Positions 8,782 to 18,854 are shown, counted from the first letter of the stretch. The stretch is DNA of 64,000 bases from Betaproteobacteria bacterium (GCA_947453725.1 CANGHH010000003.1:1-64000), one strand, 5' to 3'. Notes: generated from the letters alone by a model not told the origin. Numbers and translations are program-made.

Positions 8782-9948
8782 TCAGAGCCTTTGCAGTCGA
8801 TCCAGCGCGCGCAGCAGCGTGCCGTCCTGCTTGGCGAAGCACAGCCGAGCGAGACCCTGCTCGTAGCCGCTGTCGTAGAACGCAGCCACCGGTATCGCTG
8901 CCACGCCGATCTCGCGGGTCAGCCACAGGCAGAACTCGCCTTCGGGCAGGTCGCTGACGGCGCTGTAGTCGACCAGCTGGAAGTAGCTGCCCTGGGTCTG
9001 CAGCGGCTTGAGCCGCGTGCGCCGCAGGCCGTCGAGGAAGAGGTCGCGCTTGCGCTGGTAGAAGGCCGGCAGGTCCAGGTAGGGCGCCGGGTCGGCCAGA
9101 TGGCGTGCCAGGGCGTGCTGCACGGGCGTGTTGACCGTGAAGACGTTGAACTGGTGGACCTTGCGGAACTCGGCCGTCAGCGCCGCCGGCGCCGCCACAT
9201 AGCCCACTTTCCAGCCGGTGACGTGGTAGGTCTTGCCGAAGCTGGAGACCACGAAGGCGCGCGAGGCCAGCGCCGGTATCGAAGCCGCGCTGATGTGCGG
9301 CGCGCCGTCGAAGACCATGTGCTCGTAGACCTCGTCGGACAGCAGCAGCGTCTGTGTCGGTGCCAGCAGTTCGGCCAGCTGCAGCATCTCGGCGCGGGTC
9401 CAGACGGTGGCGCTGGGGTTGTGCGGGCTGTTGATGATCAGCAGCCGGGTCCTGGGCGTCAGCGCCGCCGCGATGCGCGCGAAGTCCGGCCTGAAGCTGC
9501 CCGGCGTCAGCGGCACGCGCACCACCGTGCCGCCAGCCAGTTCGACGTTGGGCGCGTAGCTGTCGTAGCAGGGTTCCAGCACGATGACCTCGTCGCCCGG
9601 GCTGACGCAGCACAGCACGGCCGTCAGGATGGCCTGGGTTGCACCGGCGGTGATGGTGATCTCGCCGCCGGCGTCGTAGCGGCGGCCATAGAGCGCGGCC
9701 AGCTTGTCGGCCACGCGTTCACGCAGCAAGGGCACGCCGGTCATCGGCGGGTACTGGTTCAGACCCTCGCGCATGGCGTTGTTGACATGGTCCAGCAAGG
9801 CCGGGTCGCAGTCGAAATCGGGGAAGCCCTGGCCCAGGTTGACCGCGCCGGTGGCGCTGGCCAGCGCGGACATCACGGTGAAGATGGTGGTGCCGACCCG
9901 GGGCAGGCGGCTGCTGAAGGCCGGGGTGTATTCGGTGTGGGCGTTCAT
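8782..9948 (-). CDS. Methionine aminotransferase-type PLP enzyme (YbdL-like)
   Basis: 388 residues, a class I/II aminotransferase. Visible features are NLGQGFPDFD near the N-terminus, NSPHNPSA, the YEHMVFD loop, the PLP lysine in SSFGKTYHVTGWK and the arginine in ARLCFAK. It matches the YbdL/kynurenine aminotransferase-like branch, which transaminates methionine and aromatic amino acids. It starts 28 bp after cysB on the same strand, suggesting a link to sulfur amino-acid metabolism. The exact substrate is inferred. Confidence 0.88.
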   Translation of the reverse strand: MNAHTEYTPAFSSRLPRVGTTIFTVMSALASATGAVNLGQGFPDFDCDPALLDHVNNAMREGLNQYPPMTGVPLLRERVADKLAALYGRRYDAGGEITITAGATQAILTAVLCCVSPGDEVIVLEPCYDSYAPNVELAGGTVVRVPLTPGSFRPDFARIAAALTPRTRLLIINSPHNPSATVWTRAEMLQLAELLAPTQTLLLSDEVYEHMVFDGAPHISAASIPALASRAFVVSSFGKTYHVTGWKVGYVAAPAALTAEFRKVHQFNVFTVNTPVQHALARHLADPAPYLDLPAFYQRKRDLFLDGLRRTRLKPLQTQGSYFQLVDYSAVSDLPEGEFCLWLTREIGVAAIPVAAFYDSGYEQGLARLCFAKQDGTLLRALDRLQRL

Positions 9949-9976
9949 GCTGACGTTCGGGTTGCAGGCTTCGTAT

Positions 9977-10936
9977 TCAGAGGGCGTAGTCGGTGCCGCT
10001 GCTGCCGCTCATGGCGCGTTCGAGCAGCGCGGGCGTCAGGCGCGGTGACAGCAGTTCGGCGAAGGCCAGCACGAACTGCCGCAGGTAGGCGCCGCGCTTG
10101 AAGGCCACGCGGGTGACGTTGCTGCCGAACAGATGACCCAGCGGGCGCGCCACCAGGTCGCCCTCTTCGGCGTTCAGCGGCGGGTCGGCGCGCATCGCGC
10201 TTTCGGCGACGATACCGACGCCCAGGCCCAGCCGGACATAGGTCTTGATGATGTCGGAATCGATCGCCTCCAGCGCCACCAGCGGCCTCAGTTCGGCGCG
10301 CGCGAAGGCCTGGTCGATGCGCGTGCGGCCGGTCACCGTGGGCTGGTACAGCACCAGCGGCTGCGCGGCCAGTTGTTCCAGCGTCAGCCGCTCCACGCTG
10401 GCCAGCGGGTGGCCGACCGGCACCACCATCACGTGCTGCCACTCGTAGCAGGGCAGGGTGACCAGGTCGGGGTGGGCGGCCAGCGCCTCGGTCGCCAGAC
10501 CGATCTCGGCCACGTCGTCCAGCAGCATGCGCGCCACCTGATCGGGCATGCCCTGGTGCAGCACCACCTGCACCTTGGGGTAGCGCAGGCGCAGCTGGGC
10601 GATGGGCCCGGGCAGGAAGTAGCGCGCCTGGGTGTGGGTGGTGGCGATACTCAGCGTGCCGGCGTCCTGCTTCGAGTACTCGTCGCCGATGCGCTTGAGG
10701 TTGGCCACTTCGCGCAGGATGATGTCCACCGCCTTCAGCACCTGCTGGCCGGGCTCGGTGACCCGCTTCAGGCGCTTGCCGTGGCGCGCGAAGATGTCCA
10801 CCCCCAGTTCTTCTTCGAGCTCGAGGATGGCCTTGCTGATGCCGGGCTGCGAGGTGAAGAGCGCCTTGGCGGTTTCCGTCAGGTTCAGCTTGCGGCGCAC
10901 CGCTTCCTGCACGAAACGGAACTGGTGCAGGTTCAC
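9977..10936 (-). CDS. cysB: LysR-type transcriptional regulator CysB
   Basis: 319 residues. The N-terminus MNLHQFRFVQEAVRRKLNLT and the helix-turn-helix AKALFTSQPGISKAILELEEELG are characteristic of CysB/Cbl regulators. The THTQARYFLP segment belongs to the N-acetylserine/sulfate-binding domain. CysB activates sulfate uptake and cysteine biosynthesis under sulfur limitation. Its ATG overlaps the stop of the chelatase gene by 4 bp, placing it in a minus-strand run lptF-lptG-cbiX-cysB-aminotransferase. No CysB-regulated genes adjoin it apart from the chelatase. Confidence 0.93.
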   Translation of the reverse strand: MNLHQFRFVQEAVRRKLNLTETAKALFTSQPGISKAILELEEELGVDIFARHGKRLKRVTEPGQQVLKAVDIILREVANLKRIGDEYSKQDAGTLSIATTHTQARYFLPGPIAQLRLRYPKVQVVLHQGMPDQVARMLLDDVAEIGLATEALAAHPDLVTLPCYEWQHVMVVPVGHPLASVERLTLEQLAAQPLVLYQPTVTGRTRIDQAFARAELRPLVALEAIDSDIIKTYVRLGLGVGIVAESAMRADPPLNAEEGDLVARPLGHLFGSNVTRVAFKRGAYLRQFVLAFAELLSPRLTPALLERAMSGSSGTDYAL

Positions 10937-11331
10937 GGGGCGGGCGCGGCGGGCGCGCTCAGCAGGGCGGCTGCGGCGTCGGCCATGGCCACCACCACGC
11001 TGTCGATCTCGCCGATGGCGGGGTGCAGCGTGAATCGCACCAAGGGGTGGGCTGCGCGCATCGCGTCCAGCAACAGCGGCAGATCCTTGCGCACGTGGCC
11101 GCCGGCGCCCAGGAACATCGGCAGGACGGCCACGCTGTCGCAGCCCTCGGCGGCCAGCTGCGCACCGGCTTCGCCCAGGCCGGGGCTCATGAATTCGAGA
11201 AAGGCCAGGCGCACCGCCATCGCCGGGTGCGTGGCGCGCAAGCGCTCGGCCACGGCTTCGAAAGGTGCGGCCCAGCGCGGGTCGCGGGCGCCGTGGGCGA
11301 AGAGGATCAGACCTTGGGTGCGTGGTGTCAT
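10933..11331 (-). CDS. cbiX: Small sirohydrochlorin chelatase (CbiX family)
   Basis: 132 residues, a single-domain CbiX-type chelatase. LILFAHGARDPRW carries the metal-site histidine, and LPMFLGAGGHVRKDLP the second conserved His. Such proteins insert Fe or Co into sirohydrochlorin. Being translationally coupled to cysB (4-bp overlap), a role in siroheme supply for assimilatory sulfite reduction is the simplest reading. Cobalamin synthesis is the alternative. It begins 4 bp after lptG. Confidence 0.87.
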   Translation of the reverse strand: MTPRTQGLILFAHGARDPRWAAPFEAVAERLRATHPAMAVRLAFLEFMSPGLGEAGAQLAAEGCDSVAVLPMFLGAGGHVRKDLPLLLDAMRAAHPLVRFTLHPAIGEIDSVVVAMADAAAALLSAPAAPAP

Positions 11332-11335
11332 GGCT

Positions 11336-12445
11336 TCAACGGTAGCGCACCAGCCAGGCGAATGCAGCCATCGACAGCAGCAGATAGATGCCGCTGGGCG
11401 CCGCCGCCGCGGCCCAGGGCGCCATGCCCTGCAGCATGCCGACGAAGCCGGTCAGGTTGTTCAGCAGCACGAAGCTGATGCCCAGCAGGATGCCGCCGAA
11501 GACCTTCAGGCTGACGCCGCCGGTGCGCGCGTGCAGGTAGGCGAAGGGCAGCGCCAGCGCCATCATCACCAGGCAGGCCAGCGGGTACAGCGCCTTGCGC
11601 CAGAAGCGGATCCTGTACTGCTGCGTGGCCTGCGCCTGGTCGCTGAGGTGGGCGCTGTAGCGCCACAGCGCCAGCGTCGTCATCGAGCCCAGCGGCAGCA
11701 CGGCGGCAGCCACCACGCTGGCGGTCAGGGTGCTGGGCCAGACCAGGCTGGCCTGCTTCTCGACGGCGACCGCCGCGCCGGTGCTGCGTGCCAGCGGCCA
11801 GCGCGCGACCTCGGCGTCGCTCAGCGTCCAGGTGCCGTCGTCGGCGACGCGACCCGCCTGCGCCTGGGTGCGCGAGACCAGCCGGCCGTCGCTGTCGAAC
11901 TCGAAGATGCGGATGCCGGCCAGCACGCCGCCACCGCTGGCCCCGGCCACGTTGACCGAGTAGCTGCGTTCGCCGGCGGGCGTGCTGCGCCTTTCCTTCA
12001 GCCAGGCGCCGGCCCCGTCGAGCTTGACGCCGCCGTTGAAGCGCGCCTTCAGCTGCAGCGCGGCGCGCTCGCTGGCCGGCGCGATGAAATCGCCGGTGAT
12101 GAAGGTGATGGCGCCGAAGACCACACCCAGCGTGGCCAGCAGACCCAGGGCGCGGCCCGGTCCCAGGCCGCCGGTCCGCAGGATGGTGAATTCCGAGGAC
12201 TGCGCCATGCGCGCCAGCGAGTAGATGGTGCCGATCAGCACCGCCACCGGGAAGAGGTCGTAGAAGTGACTGGGCAGCACCAGCAACGCCGCTTCCAGCG
12301 CATGCCAGGTGGTGCGGCCGCGGCGGCCGACGCCGTCGAGTTCGTCGACCAGGTCGATGAAGAAGAACAGCGACAGAAAAGCCAGCGCGACGAAGAACAC
12401 CGACGCGGTGATGTCGCGGTAGAGCAGCCGGCGGACCGTCTTCAC
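11336..12445 (-). CDS. lptG: LPS export ABC transporter permease LptG
   Basis: 369 residues of the YjgP/YjgQ family: N-terminal membrane segments (FFVALAFLSLFFFIDLVDEL), a central periplasmic beta-jellyroll, then C-terminal membrane helices (LACLVMMALALPFAYL and LLGISFVLLNNL). LptG pairs with LptF and two LptB ATPases to extract LPS from the inner membrane. It follows lptF with a 10-bp gap. lptB is not in view. Confidence 0.93.
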   Translation of the reverse strand: MKTVRRLLYRDITASVFFVALAFLSLFFFIDLVDELDGVGRRGRTTWHALEAALLVLPSHFYDLFPVAVLIGTIYSLARMAQSSEFTILRTGGLGPGRALGLLATLGVVFGAITFITGDFIAPASERAALQLKARFNGGVKLDGAGAWLKERRSTPAGERSYSVNVAGASGGGVLAGIRIFEFDSDGRLVSRTQAQAGRVADDGTWTLSDAEVARWPLARSTGAAVAVEKQASLVWPSTLTASVVAAAVLPLGSMTTLALWRYSAHLSDQAQATQQYRIRFWRKALYPLACLVMMALALPFAYLHARTGGVSLKVFGGILLGISFVLLNNLTGFVGMLQGMAPWAAAAAPSGIYLLLSMAAFAWLVRYR

Positions 12446-12455
12446 GCGGCCGCCT

Positions 12456-13589
12456 TCATGCCGAAGCCAGTGGCGGCGCGGGCAGCGGCGGGCGTGCCTT
12501 GCGCGACCGGAAGGGTCGCATGGCGGCGTGGTCGCGCCACCACAACAGGCTCAAGGCCACGGCCAGGGCGCCGCCGTGCAGGACCAGCAACATCGGCCCC
12601 ATCGCGACCCGCCCGCTGGCCACCCAGGCCTGCGACAGGTTGATCAGGTTGTAATAGACGAAGAAGGCCAGCAGCGCGAACAGCAGGTTCCAGTTGCTGG
12701 CCCGCCGCGGGTTGGTGGCCGAGAGACCGACCCCGAGCACCATCAGGTTGGACGCGCCCAGCAGCAGGCCGAAGCGCCAGGTCAGCTCAGCCTCGCCGCG
12801 CGGCGTGGGCTGGCGGATCAGCGCCAGCGTGCCAGTTGCTTTCGGCGGCGTGCTGTCGGCGGCGTGGGCGGCGCGTTCGCTGGCCAGCACGCGGTAGCGC
12901 TCGAAGCTGGACAGGGTGCGCTCGCCGCTTTGCTGGTCGACATCGTTGCGCTGGCCGCGTTCCAGTACCAGGTAGCGATCGTCGCCGTCGGCCTCCAGGC
13001 GGCCGGCGCGCGCCGAGGTGACGGTCTCGCCGTGCGTCTGCTGGTTCAGGATGAAGACATTGCGCGCCACCCCGGCTGCCCCCGCGGCAACGCTGCCCTC
13101 GCGTTCGATGAAGAACACCCGCTGACCGTCGCTGGAAGCCTGGAAGACCCCGGGTGTGACCCGCGACAGGTCCGAGCGCTGCTGGTAGCGGTCGCGCAAT
13201 TCCATCGTGTTGCGGTTGCCCCAGGGCCAGACCACGAGCAGCAGCACGGCCACGGCCAGCAGCACCGGCCAGCTGGTGCGCAGCACCGGCCGCACGAAGC
13301 GCGACAGGCCGATGCCGCTGCAGAACCAGATCGCCATTTCGCTGTCGCGGTACATGCGGCCCAGCGTCAGCACGATGGCCACGAACAGCGACAGCGTCAT
13401 CATGATCGGCAGGTTGCCCATGGCCGCGTAGCCCAGCAGCAGCACCACGTCCTGCGGCGCCACGGCGCCATCGGCCGCCTGGCCCACGGTGCGGATCAGG
13501 AAGGTCGTCAGCACGATGGTCAGCATCACCACCAGGGTGGCGCCAAAGGCCCGCGCCAGCTCACGGCGCACAGTTGAATCGAATAACAT
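12456..13589 (-). CDS. lptF: LPS export ABC transporter permease LptF
   Basis: 377 residues. The start MLFDSTVRRELARAF is the typical LptF N-terminus, followed by a first membrane helix (LVVMLTIVLTTFLI), a periplasmic domain and C-terminal helices. It works with LptG and LptB in LPS transport. The ATG has GGAAG just upstream. It diverges from pepA with only 27 bp between the two start codons. An upstream extension of the frame is open but would overlap pepA, so I reject it. Confidence 0.93.
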   Translation of the reverse strand: MLFDSTVRRELARAFGATLVVMLTIVLTTFLIRTVGQAADGAVAPQDVVLLLGYAAMGNLPIMMTLSLFVAIVLTLGRMYRDSEMAIWFCSGIGLSRFVRPVLRTSWPVLLAVAVLLLVVWPWGNRNTMELRDRYQQRSDLSRVTPGVFQASSDGQRVFFIEREGSVAAGAAGVARNVFILNQQTHGETVTSARAGRLEADGDDRYLVLERGQRNDVDQQSGERTLSSFERYRVLASERAAHAADSTPPKATGTLALIRQPTPRGEAELTWRFGLLLGASNLMVLGVGLSATNPRRASNWNLLFALLAFFVYYNLINLSQAWVASGRVAMGPMLLVLHGGALAVALSLLWWRDHAAMRPFRSRKARPPLPAPPLASA

Positions 13590-13616
13590 CTTCCGCTTTG
13601 ATTGCTGGGTGTAATT

Positions 13617-15077
13617 ATGGACTTCAAGACGCAAGTGGCCGGGTCTGCGGGCCTGGCCGGAGTGGCCGCCGACGCCTTGCTGGTGCTGGTCGCCTCCGCT
13701 GCCGTGCCCGAGGGCCTCGACGACCCCCTGGCCGAGATGCTGGCGGCCGCCGCCAAGGAGGGTGACTTCGCCTTCAAGGCCGGGCAGACCCTGTACGCCT
13801 ACCGCCTGGCCGGCGTCAAGTCCAGCCGGGTGGTCTTTGCCCATGTCGGCGACGGCACCAACAAGCCCCTGCGCAAGGCCATCGCGGCCTCACTGGCGCT
13901 GCTCAAGGACAGCGGCGCCGCGCGCCTGGCGGTGACGCTGGCTGGCGCGGCCGAGTGGACCGCCGCCCAGGCCGAGACGCTGGCCACGGCGGTCGCCGAA
14001 GCCACCTACCTGTACCGCGCCACCAAGCCGAGCGCGGCAGCGCCGTCCAAGCTGGTGCTGACCAGCGTGGTTTGCGCCAAGGCCGAAGTCGCCGCCGTCG
14101 CCGCGGGCCTGAAGCGCGGCGAGGCCATCGCCGCCGGCACCGCGCTGGCCCGCGAATGCGCCAACCGCCCGGGCAATGTCTGCACCCCCAGCTACCTGGC
14201 CGAACAGGCCCAACGCCTGGGCAAGGAACACGGCCTGAAGGTCGAGATCCTCGAGCGCAAGGACTGCGAGAAGCTGGGCATGGGGTCCTTCCTGGCCGTG
14301 GCCCAGGGTTCTGAAGAGCCGCTGAAGTTCATCGTCGCGCGCTGGAACGGCGGCGCCAAGGGCGACGCGCCGATCGTGCTCGTCGGCAAGGGCATCACCT
14401 TCGATACCGGCGGCATTTCGATCAAGCCTTCGGGCGAGATGGACGAGATGAAGTTCGACATGGGTGGCGCGGCCAGCGTGCTGGGCACGCTGAAGGCGGT
14501 GGCGCTGCTGAAGGCCAAGGTCAACCTGATCGGCGTGATCCCGGCCTGCGAGAACATGCCCAGCGGGCGCGCGGTGAAGCCGGGCGACGTGGTCACCAGC
14601 TTGTCGGGGCAGACCATCGAGGTGCTCAACACCGACGCCGAAGGCCGGCTGATCCTGTGCGACGCGCTGACCTACGTCGAGCGCTTCAAGCCGGCGGTGA
14701 CGGTCGACATCGCCACGCTGACCGGGGCCTGCGTCATCGCGCTGGGCCACCACCGTTCGGGCTTGTTCAGTCCCGACGATGCACTGGCCGCCGAGTTGCT
14801 GACCGCCGGCGAGCAGGCCGGCGACCCGGCCTGGCGGATGCCGCTGGACGAGGAATACGACGAGGCGCTGAAGAGCAACTTCGCCGACATGGGCAATGTC
14901 GGCGGCCGCGCCGGCGGCGCCGTCACTGCCGCCAAGTTCCTCCAGCGCTACACGGCCAAGCAGCGCTGGGCGCACCTCGACATCGCCGGCACGGCCTGGA
15001 AGTCGGGCGCCGCCAAGGGCGCCACCGGCCGTCCGGTGCCGCTGCTGACGCACTTCGTGCTGGCCCGCACGAAGTGA
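13617..15077 (+). CDS. pepA: Leucyl aminopeptidase (M17, cytosol aminopeptidase)
   Basis: 486 residues. The M17 signature NTDAEGRL and the metal-binding GKGITFDTGG and DMGGAASVLG segments are intact. It releases N-terminal residues, preferring Leu; in E. coli it also binds DNA at Xer sites. ATG 13617 (MDFKTQ) is the normal start; an in-frame ATG at 13602 would leave even less room for a promoter. It is followed by holC, a conserved order in proteobacteria. Confidence 0.96.
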   Translation: MDFKTQVAGSAGLAGVAADALLVLVASAAVPEGLDDPLAEMLAAAAKEGDFAFKAGQTLYAYRLAGVKSSRVVFAHVGDGTNKPLRKAIAASLALLKDSGAARLAVTLAGAAEWTAAQAETLATAVAEATYLYRATKPSAAAPSKLVLTSVVCAKAEVAAVAAGLKRGEAIAAGTALARECANRPGNVCTPSYLAEQAQRLGKEHGLKVEILERKDCEKLGMGSFLAVAQGSEEPLKFIVARWNGGAKGDAPIVLVGKGITFDTGGISIKPSGEMDEMKFDMGGAASVLGTLKAVALLKAKVNLIGVIPACENMPSGRAVKPGDVVTSLSGQTIEVLNTDAEGRLILCDALTYVERFKPAVTVDIATLTGACVIALGHHRSGLFSPDDALAAELLTAGEQAGDPAWRMPLDEEYDEALKSNFADMGNVGGRAGGAVTAAKFLQRYTAKQRWAHLDIAGTAWKSGAAKGATGRPVPLLTHFVLARTK

Positions 15078-15096
15078 ATGCCGGCCTCGGCCCGCG

Positions 15097-15537
15097 GTGA
15101 CCGAAGTCGAATTCCACACCGGCGTGGCCGACCGTGTCGGCTTCGCCTGCCGCTTGCTGCGCAAGGCCTGCCGCAGCGGCGCGCGCGTGCTGGTGACGGC
15201 GCCGCCGGCGGTTCTGGACGAACTGGACCGCAGCCTGTGGACCTTCGAAGAGCGCGACTTCCTGCCCCATGTGCGCGTGCCCGGCAGCGCGCCGGCCGTG
15301 CGCCGGCGCACGCCGATCTGGCTGGCTGCCGCAGTGCCCGTGCCTGAAGACGCCGCGGCCGGCCCCGCGCCGCGGGTGCTGGTCAATCTGGGCGCCGCTG
15401 CGCCGGCCGATTGGCAGGCCGTCGAGCGGCTGATCGAGGTCCTGTCCACCGATGCCGACGATGTCGAGCGTGGCCGTGCGCGCTGGCGGGCCTACAAGGC
15501 CGCTGGGCTGCAGATCGTCCATCATGCCGGCACCTGA
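15097..15537 (+). CDS. holC: DNA polymerase III chi subunit
   Basis: 146 residues. TEVEFHTGV at the start and the WTFEERDFLPHVR segment match HolC. Chi links the clamp-loader to SSB through psi. The start is a GTG (15097), chosen because the family begins with T-x-V-x-F-H. It lies 19 bp after pepA, and a small hypothetical gene follows by 3 bp, so the three form an operon. Confidence 0.9.
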   Translation: MTEVEFHTGVADRVGFACRLLRKACRSGARVLVTAPPAVLDELDRSLWTFEERDFLPHVRVPGSAPAVRRRTPIWLAAAVPVPEDAAAGPAPRVLVNLGAAAPADWQAVERLIEVLSTDADDVERGRARWRAYKAAGLQIVHHAGT

Positions 15538-15540
15538 AGC

Positions 15541-15909
15541 ATGCGCGACGCACCGGCCGTAGCGGCCGACCGCTTGCCGACGCTGACCGAGGTGCTGGAA
15601 CTCGGTCGCGACGGGGGCGCCGGCTTGCCGGCGCCAGGCGGCTGGGTCGCTTCGACCGCCTTGACGGCCTTGCCGACTGCCAGCCCCGCGCCGACCACCG
15701 TGCTGCCGGGTGATCTGGTCGCGCAGGTGCTGGCCTTGCTGGATCCACGCATCGGCGCCTTGCTGGAAACACAGCTGCGTGAAGCGCTGGCCCCGGCGCT
15801 GGCGCGAGCGGCCGACGGCCTGATCCGCGACGTGCGGGCCGAACTGGCCCCCGCCCTGCGCAGCCTGGTCGAAGAAGCGGTGGCGCAGGCCCTGCGGCAG
15901 CCCCGCTGA
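15541..15909 (+). CDS. Hypothetical protein downstream of holC
   Basis: 122 residues, Ala/Leu-rich. The first half is low-complexity (APG, AST, SPAP). The second half is a strongly amphipathic helix (LLDPRIGALLETQLREALAP onwards) that could form a coiled coil. No signal peptide or membrane helix. Short unrecognised proteins (DUF2486-type) often follow holC in betaproteobacteria; this may be a divergent member, but I cannot confirm it. The 3-bp gap to holC supports a real, co-translated gene. Confidence 0.65.
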   Translation: MRDAPAVAADRLPTLTEVLELGRDGGAGLPAPGGWVASTALTALPTASPAPTTVLPGDLVAQVLALLDPRIGALLETQLREALAPALARAADGLIRDVRAELAPALRSLVEEAVAQALRQPR

Positions 15910-16020
15910 CGGCGGTGGCCAGGGCGGCGCCGGGGCTTTCGATTCGGTTATCGTGCGCCGCTTGGTTTTTTCACCATCGGGCTGGGCCTTTGAAGGCCAA
16001 CCCATCACGGAGGTTTCTGC

Positions 16021-17169
16021 ATGCAATTCAAACTGAATCTGGTCGCCGCGGCCGCCCTGGTGGCGTTTGCCGGTTCGACTCACGCCCAGGAGATCGTGAA
16101 GATCGGCCACGTGGCGCCAACCAGCGGCGGCACCGCCCACCTGGGCAAGGACAACGAGAACGGCGCCCGCATGGCCATCGACGAGCTCAACGCCAAGGGT
16201 GTCGTGATCGGCGGCAAGAAGGTCAAGTTCGAACTGCTGGCCGAAGACGACGGGGCTGACCCCAAGCAGGGCACCGCCGCCGCCCAGAAGCTGGTCGACA
16301 GCAAGGTCAACGGCGTCGTCGGCCACCTGAATTCGGGCACCTCGATCCCAGCGTCGAAGATCTACAGCGATGCCGGCATTCCGCAGATCAGTCCGTCGGC
16401 GACCAACACCCGCTACACGCTGCAAGGCTTCAAGACGACCTTCCGCGTGGTCGCCAACGACGGCCAGATCGGCAACACGCTGGGCAAGTACGCGGTGCAG
16501 CAGCTCAAGGGCCAGAGCATCGCCATCATCGACGACCGCACGGCCTACGGCCAGGGCGTGGCCGACGAGTTCGGCAAGGGCGTGGTCGCCGCAGGCAGCA
16601 AGACCGTGGGTCGCGAATTCACCAACGACAAGGCCACCGACTTCACCGCCATCCTGACCAACCTGAAGGCCAAGAAGCCCGACATCATCTTCTTCGGCGG
16701 CATGGACGCCGTCGCCGGCCCGATGCTGCGCCAGATGAAACAGCTGGGCATCACCGCCAAGCTGATGGGTGGCGACGGCATCTGCTCCACCGAGTTGCCC
16801 AAGCTGGCCGCCGGCAGCATGGCCGATGGTCAGGTGGTCTGTGCCGAAGCCGGCGGCATCGACGACAAGGACGTCGTGGCAACCAAGGCGATGGCCGACT
16901 TCAAGGCCCGCTACAAGGCCAAGTTCAACGCCGATGTGCAGATCTATTCGCCCTACGTCTACGACGCGGTGAACCTGATGGCCGCCGCCATGCAGAAGGC
17001 CGGCTCCGCGGATCCCGTCAAGTACCTGCCCGAGCTGGCCAAGACCAGCACCTACAAGGGCGTGACGGGTCTGATCTCCTTCGACGAGAAGGGCGACATC
17101 AAGAATGGCGCATTGACGCTGCACACCTACATGGCGGGCAAGCAGACCAACATCGGCGTGGTCCGGTAA
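16021..17169 (+). CDS. livK: Branched-chain amino-acid ABC transporter substrate-binding protein (LivK type)
   Basis: 382 residues. A Sec signal peptide (MQFKLNLVAAAALVAFAGS, cleaved after THA) is followed by a type I periplasmic binding fold starting EIVKIGHVAPTSGG. A GGAGG ribosome-binding site lies upstream, and a bidirectional terminator follows. The matching permease and ATPase genes (livHMGF) are 15.7 kb downstream, so the binding protein is transcribed alone. Leu/Ile/Val is the likely ligand, but related proteins bind other amino acids or amides. Confidence 0.9.
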   Translation: MQFKLNLVAAAALVAFAGSTHAQEIVKIGHVAPTSGGTAHLGKDNENGARMAIDELNAKGVVIGGKKVKFELLAEDDGADPKQGTAAAQKLVDSKVNGVVGHLNSGTSIPASKIYSDAGIPQISPSATNTRYTLQGFKTTFRVVANDGQIGNTLGKYAVQQLKGQSIAIIDDRTAYGQGVADEFGKGVVAAGSKTVGREFTNDKATDFTAILTNLKAKKPDIIFFGGMDAVAGPMLRQMKQLGITAKLMGGDGICSTELPKLAAGSMADGQVVCAEAGGIDDKDVVATKAMADFKARYKAKFNADVQIYSPYVYDAVNLMAAAMQKAGSADPVKYLPELAKTSTYKGVTGLISFDEKGDIKNGALTLHTYMAGKQTNIGVVR

Positions 17170-17188
17170 GCCGGCCGAGCAGGCAACA

Positions 17189-17213
17189 AAAAACCCGCCA
17201 GCGGCGGGTTTTT
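17189..17213. terminator. Bidirectional Rho-independent terminator
   Basis: AAAAACCCGCC and GGCGGGTTTTT pair around an AGC loop, giving T-runs on both strands. It lies between the convergent livK and rpmG genes and can end both transcripts. Confidence 0.92.
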
Positions 17214-17231
17214 CCTTGGTCAAGTGAAGTC

Positions 17232-17402
17232 TTACTTCAGCTTGATTTCCTTGTACAGCACGTGCTTGCGAGCCTTGGGATCGAACTTCAGGAATTCGAG
17301 CTTTTCGGGCGTCGTCTTCTTGTTCTTGCTCGTGGTGTAGAAGTGGCCGGTGCCCGCAGTGGACTCCAGCTTGATCTTTTCGCGTCCGCCTTTGCTGGCC
17401 AT
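17232..17402 (-). CDS. rpmG: 50S ribosomal protein L33
   Basis: 56 residues: [20 protein letters not shown], the central FYTTSKNKK, and the C-terminal [10 protein letters not shown]. This is a typical Cys-free L33. It is encoded 19 bp downstream of rpmB in the usual rpmB-rpmG order, and its transcript ends at the bidirectional hairpin beyond its stop. Confidence 0.96.
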   Translation of the reverse strand: MASKGGREKIKLESTAGTGHFYTTSKNKKTTPEKLEFLKFDPKARKHVLYKEIKLK

Positions 17403-17421
17403 CGTGTGCTCCTAGCGTGAA

Positions 17422-17655
17422 TTAGATTTCGCCGCGGGCACGCAGGTCGGCGACGACCTGCTCAATGCCCACTTTGTCGATGAGGCGCAGGGCCGCGTTG
17501 CTGATGCGCAGGCGGATCCAGCGGTTCTCGTTCTCCACCCAGAAACGGCGGTATTGCAGGTTGGGCAGGAACCGACGCTTGGTCTTGTTGTTCGCATGCG
17601 AAACGTTGTTGCCCACCATGGGGCCCTTGCCGGTAACTTGACAGACGCGTGCCAT
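17422..17655 (-). CDS. rpmB: 50S ribosomal protein L28
   Basis: 77 residues: [20 protein letters not shown], then [20 protein letters not shown], the L28 signature. A GGAGAAGCG ribosome-binding site precedes the ATG. It is the first gene of the rpmB-rpmG pair; a TATACT hexamer about 110 bp upstream is a candidate promoter element. Confidence 0.97.
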   Translation of the reverse strand: MARVCQVTGKGPMVGNNVSHANNKTKRRFLPNLQYRRFWVENENRWIRLRISNAALRLIDKVGIEQVVADLRARGEI

Positions 17656-17763
17656 GACGCTTCTCCAGTGATGTTGGAATGGCTGCCGGGGCGCGTACGG
17701 CGCGACATGAGCACGGTGTGCAGCATGCGCGAGATACGTGAGGGTCCGCCAGCAAAGCCCGCG

Positions 17764-17769
17764 AGTATA
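17764..17769 (-). promoter_or_regulatory. Putative -10 of rpmB-rpmG
   Basis: TATACT on the minus strand in the 139-bp gap between trxB and rpmB, the best -10 match there. A TTGAGG lies upstream, but at 23-bp spacing it is too far to be a normal -35. It implies a leader of about 100 nt. Confidence 0.4.
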
Positions 17770-17794
17770 GCTTGATATCGCGGCCCCGGCCGCC

Positions 17795-18784
<990 letters not shown>

Positions 18785-18854
18785 TCAGTTCCTGGCATCA
18801 GGCCGTGAAGTTTCAACGGAAGATGCGCAGCAGGGGGCAAGGGCTGCCCGTAGG

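Noticed and set aside
12456..13844. LptF with an 85-residue N-terminal extension
   Set aside because: The extension would overlap the pepA start on the opposite strand and has no ribosome-binding site, while MLFDSTVRRE is the normal N-terminus.
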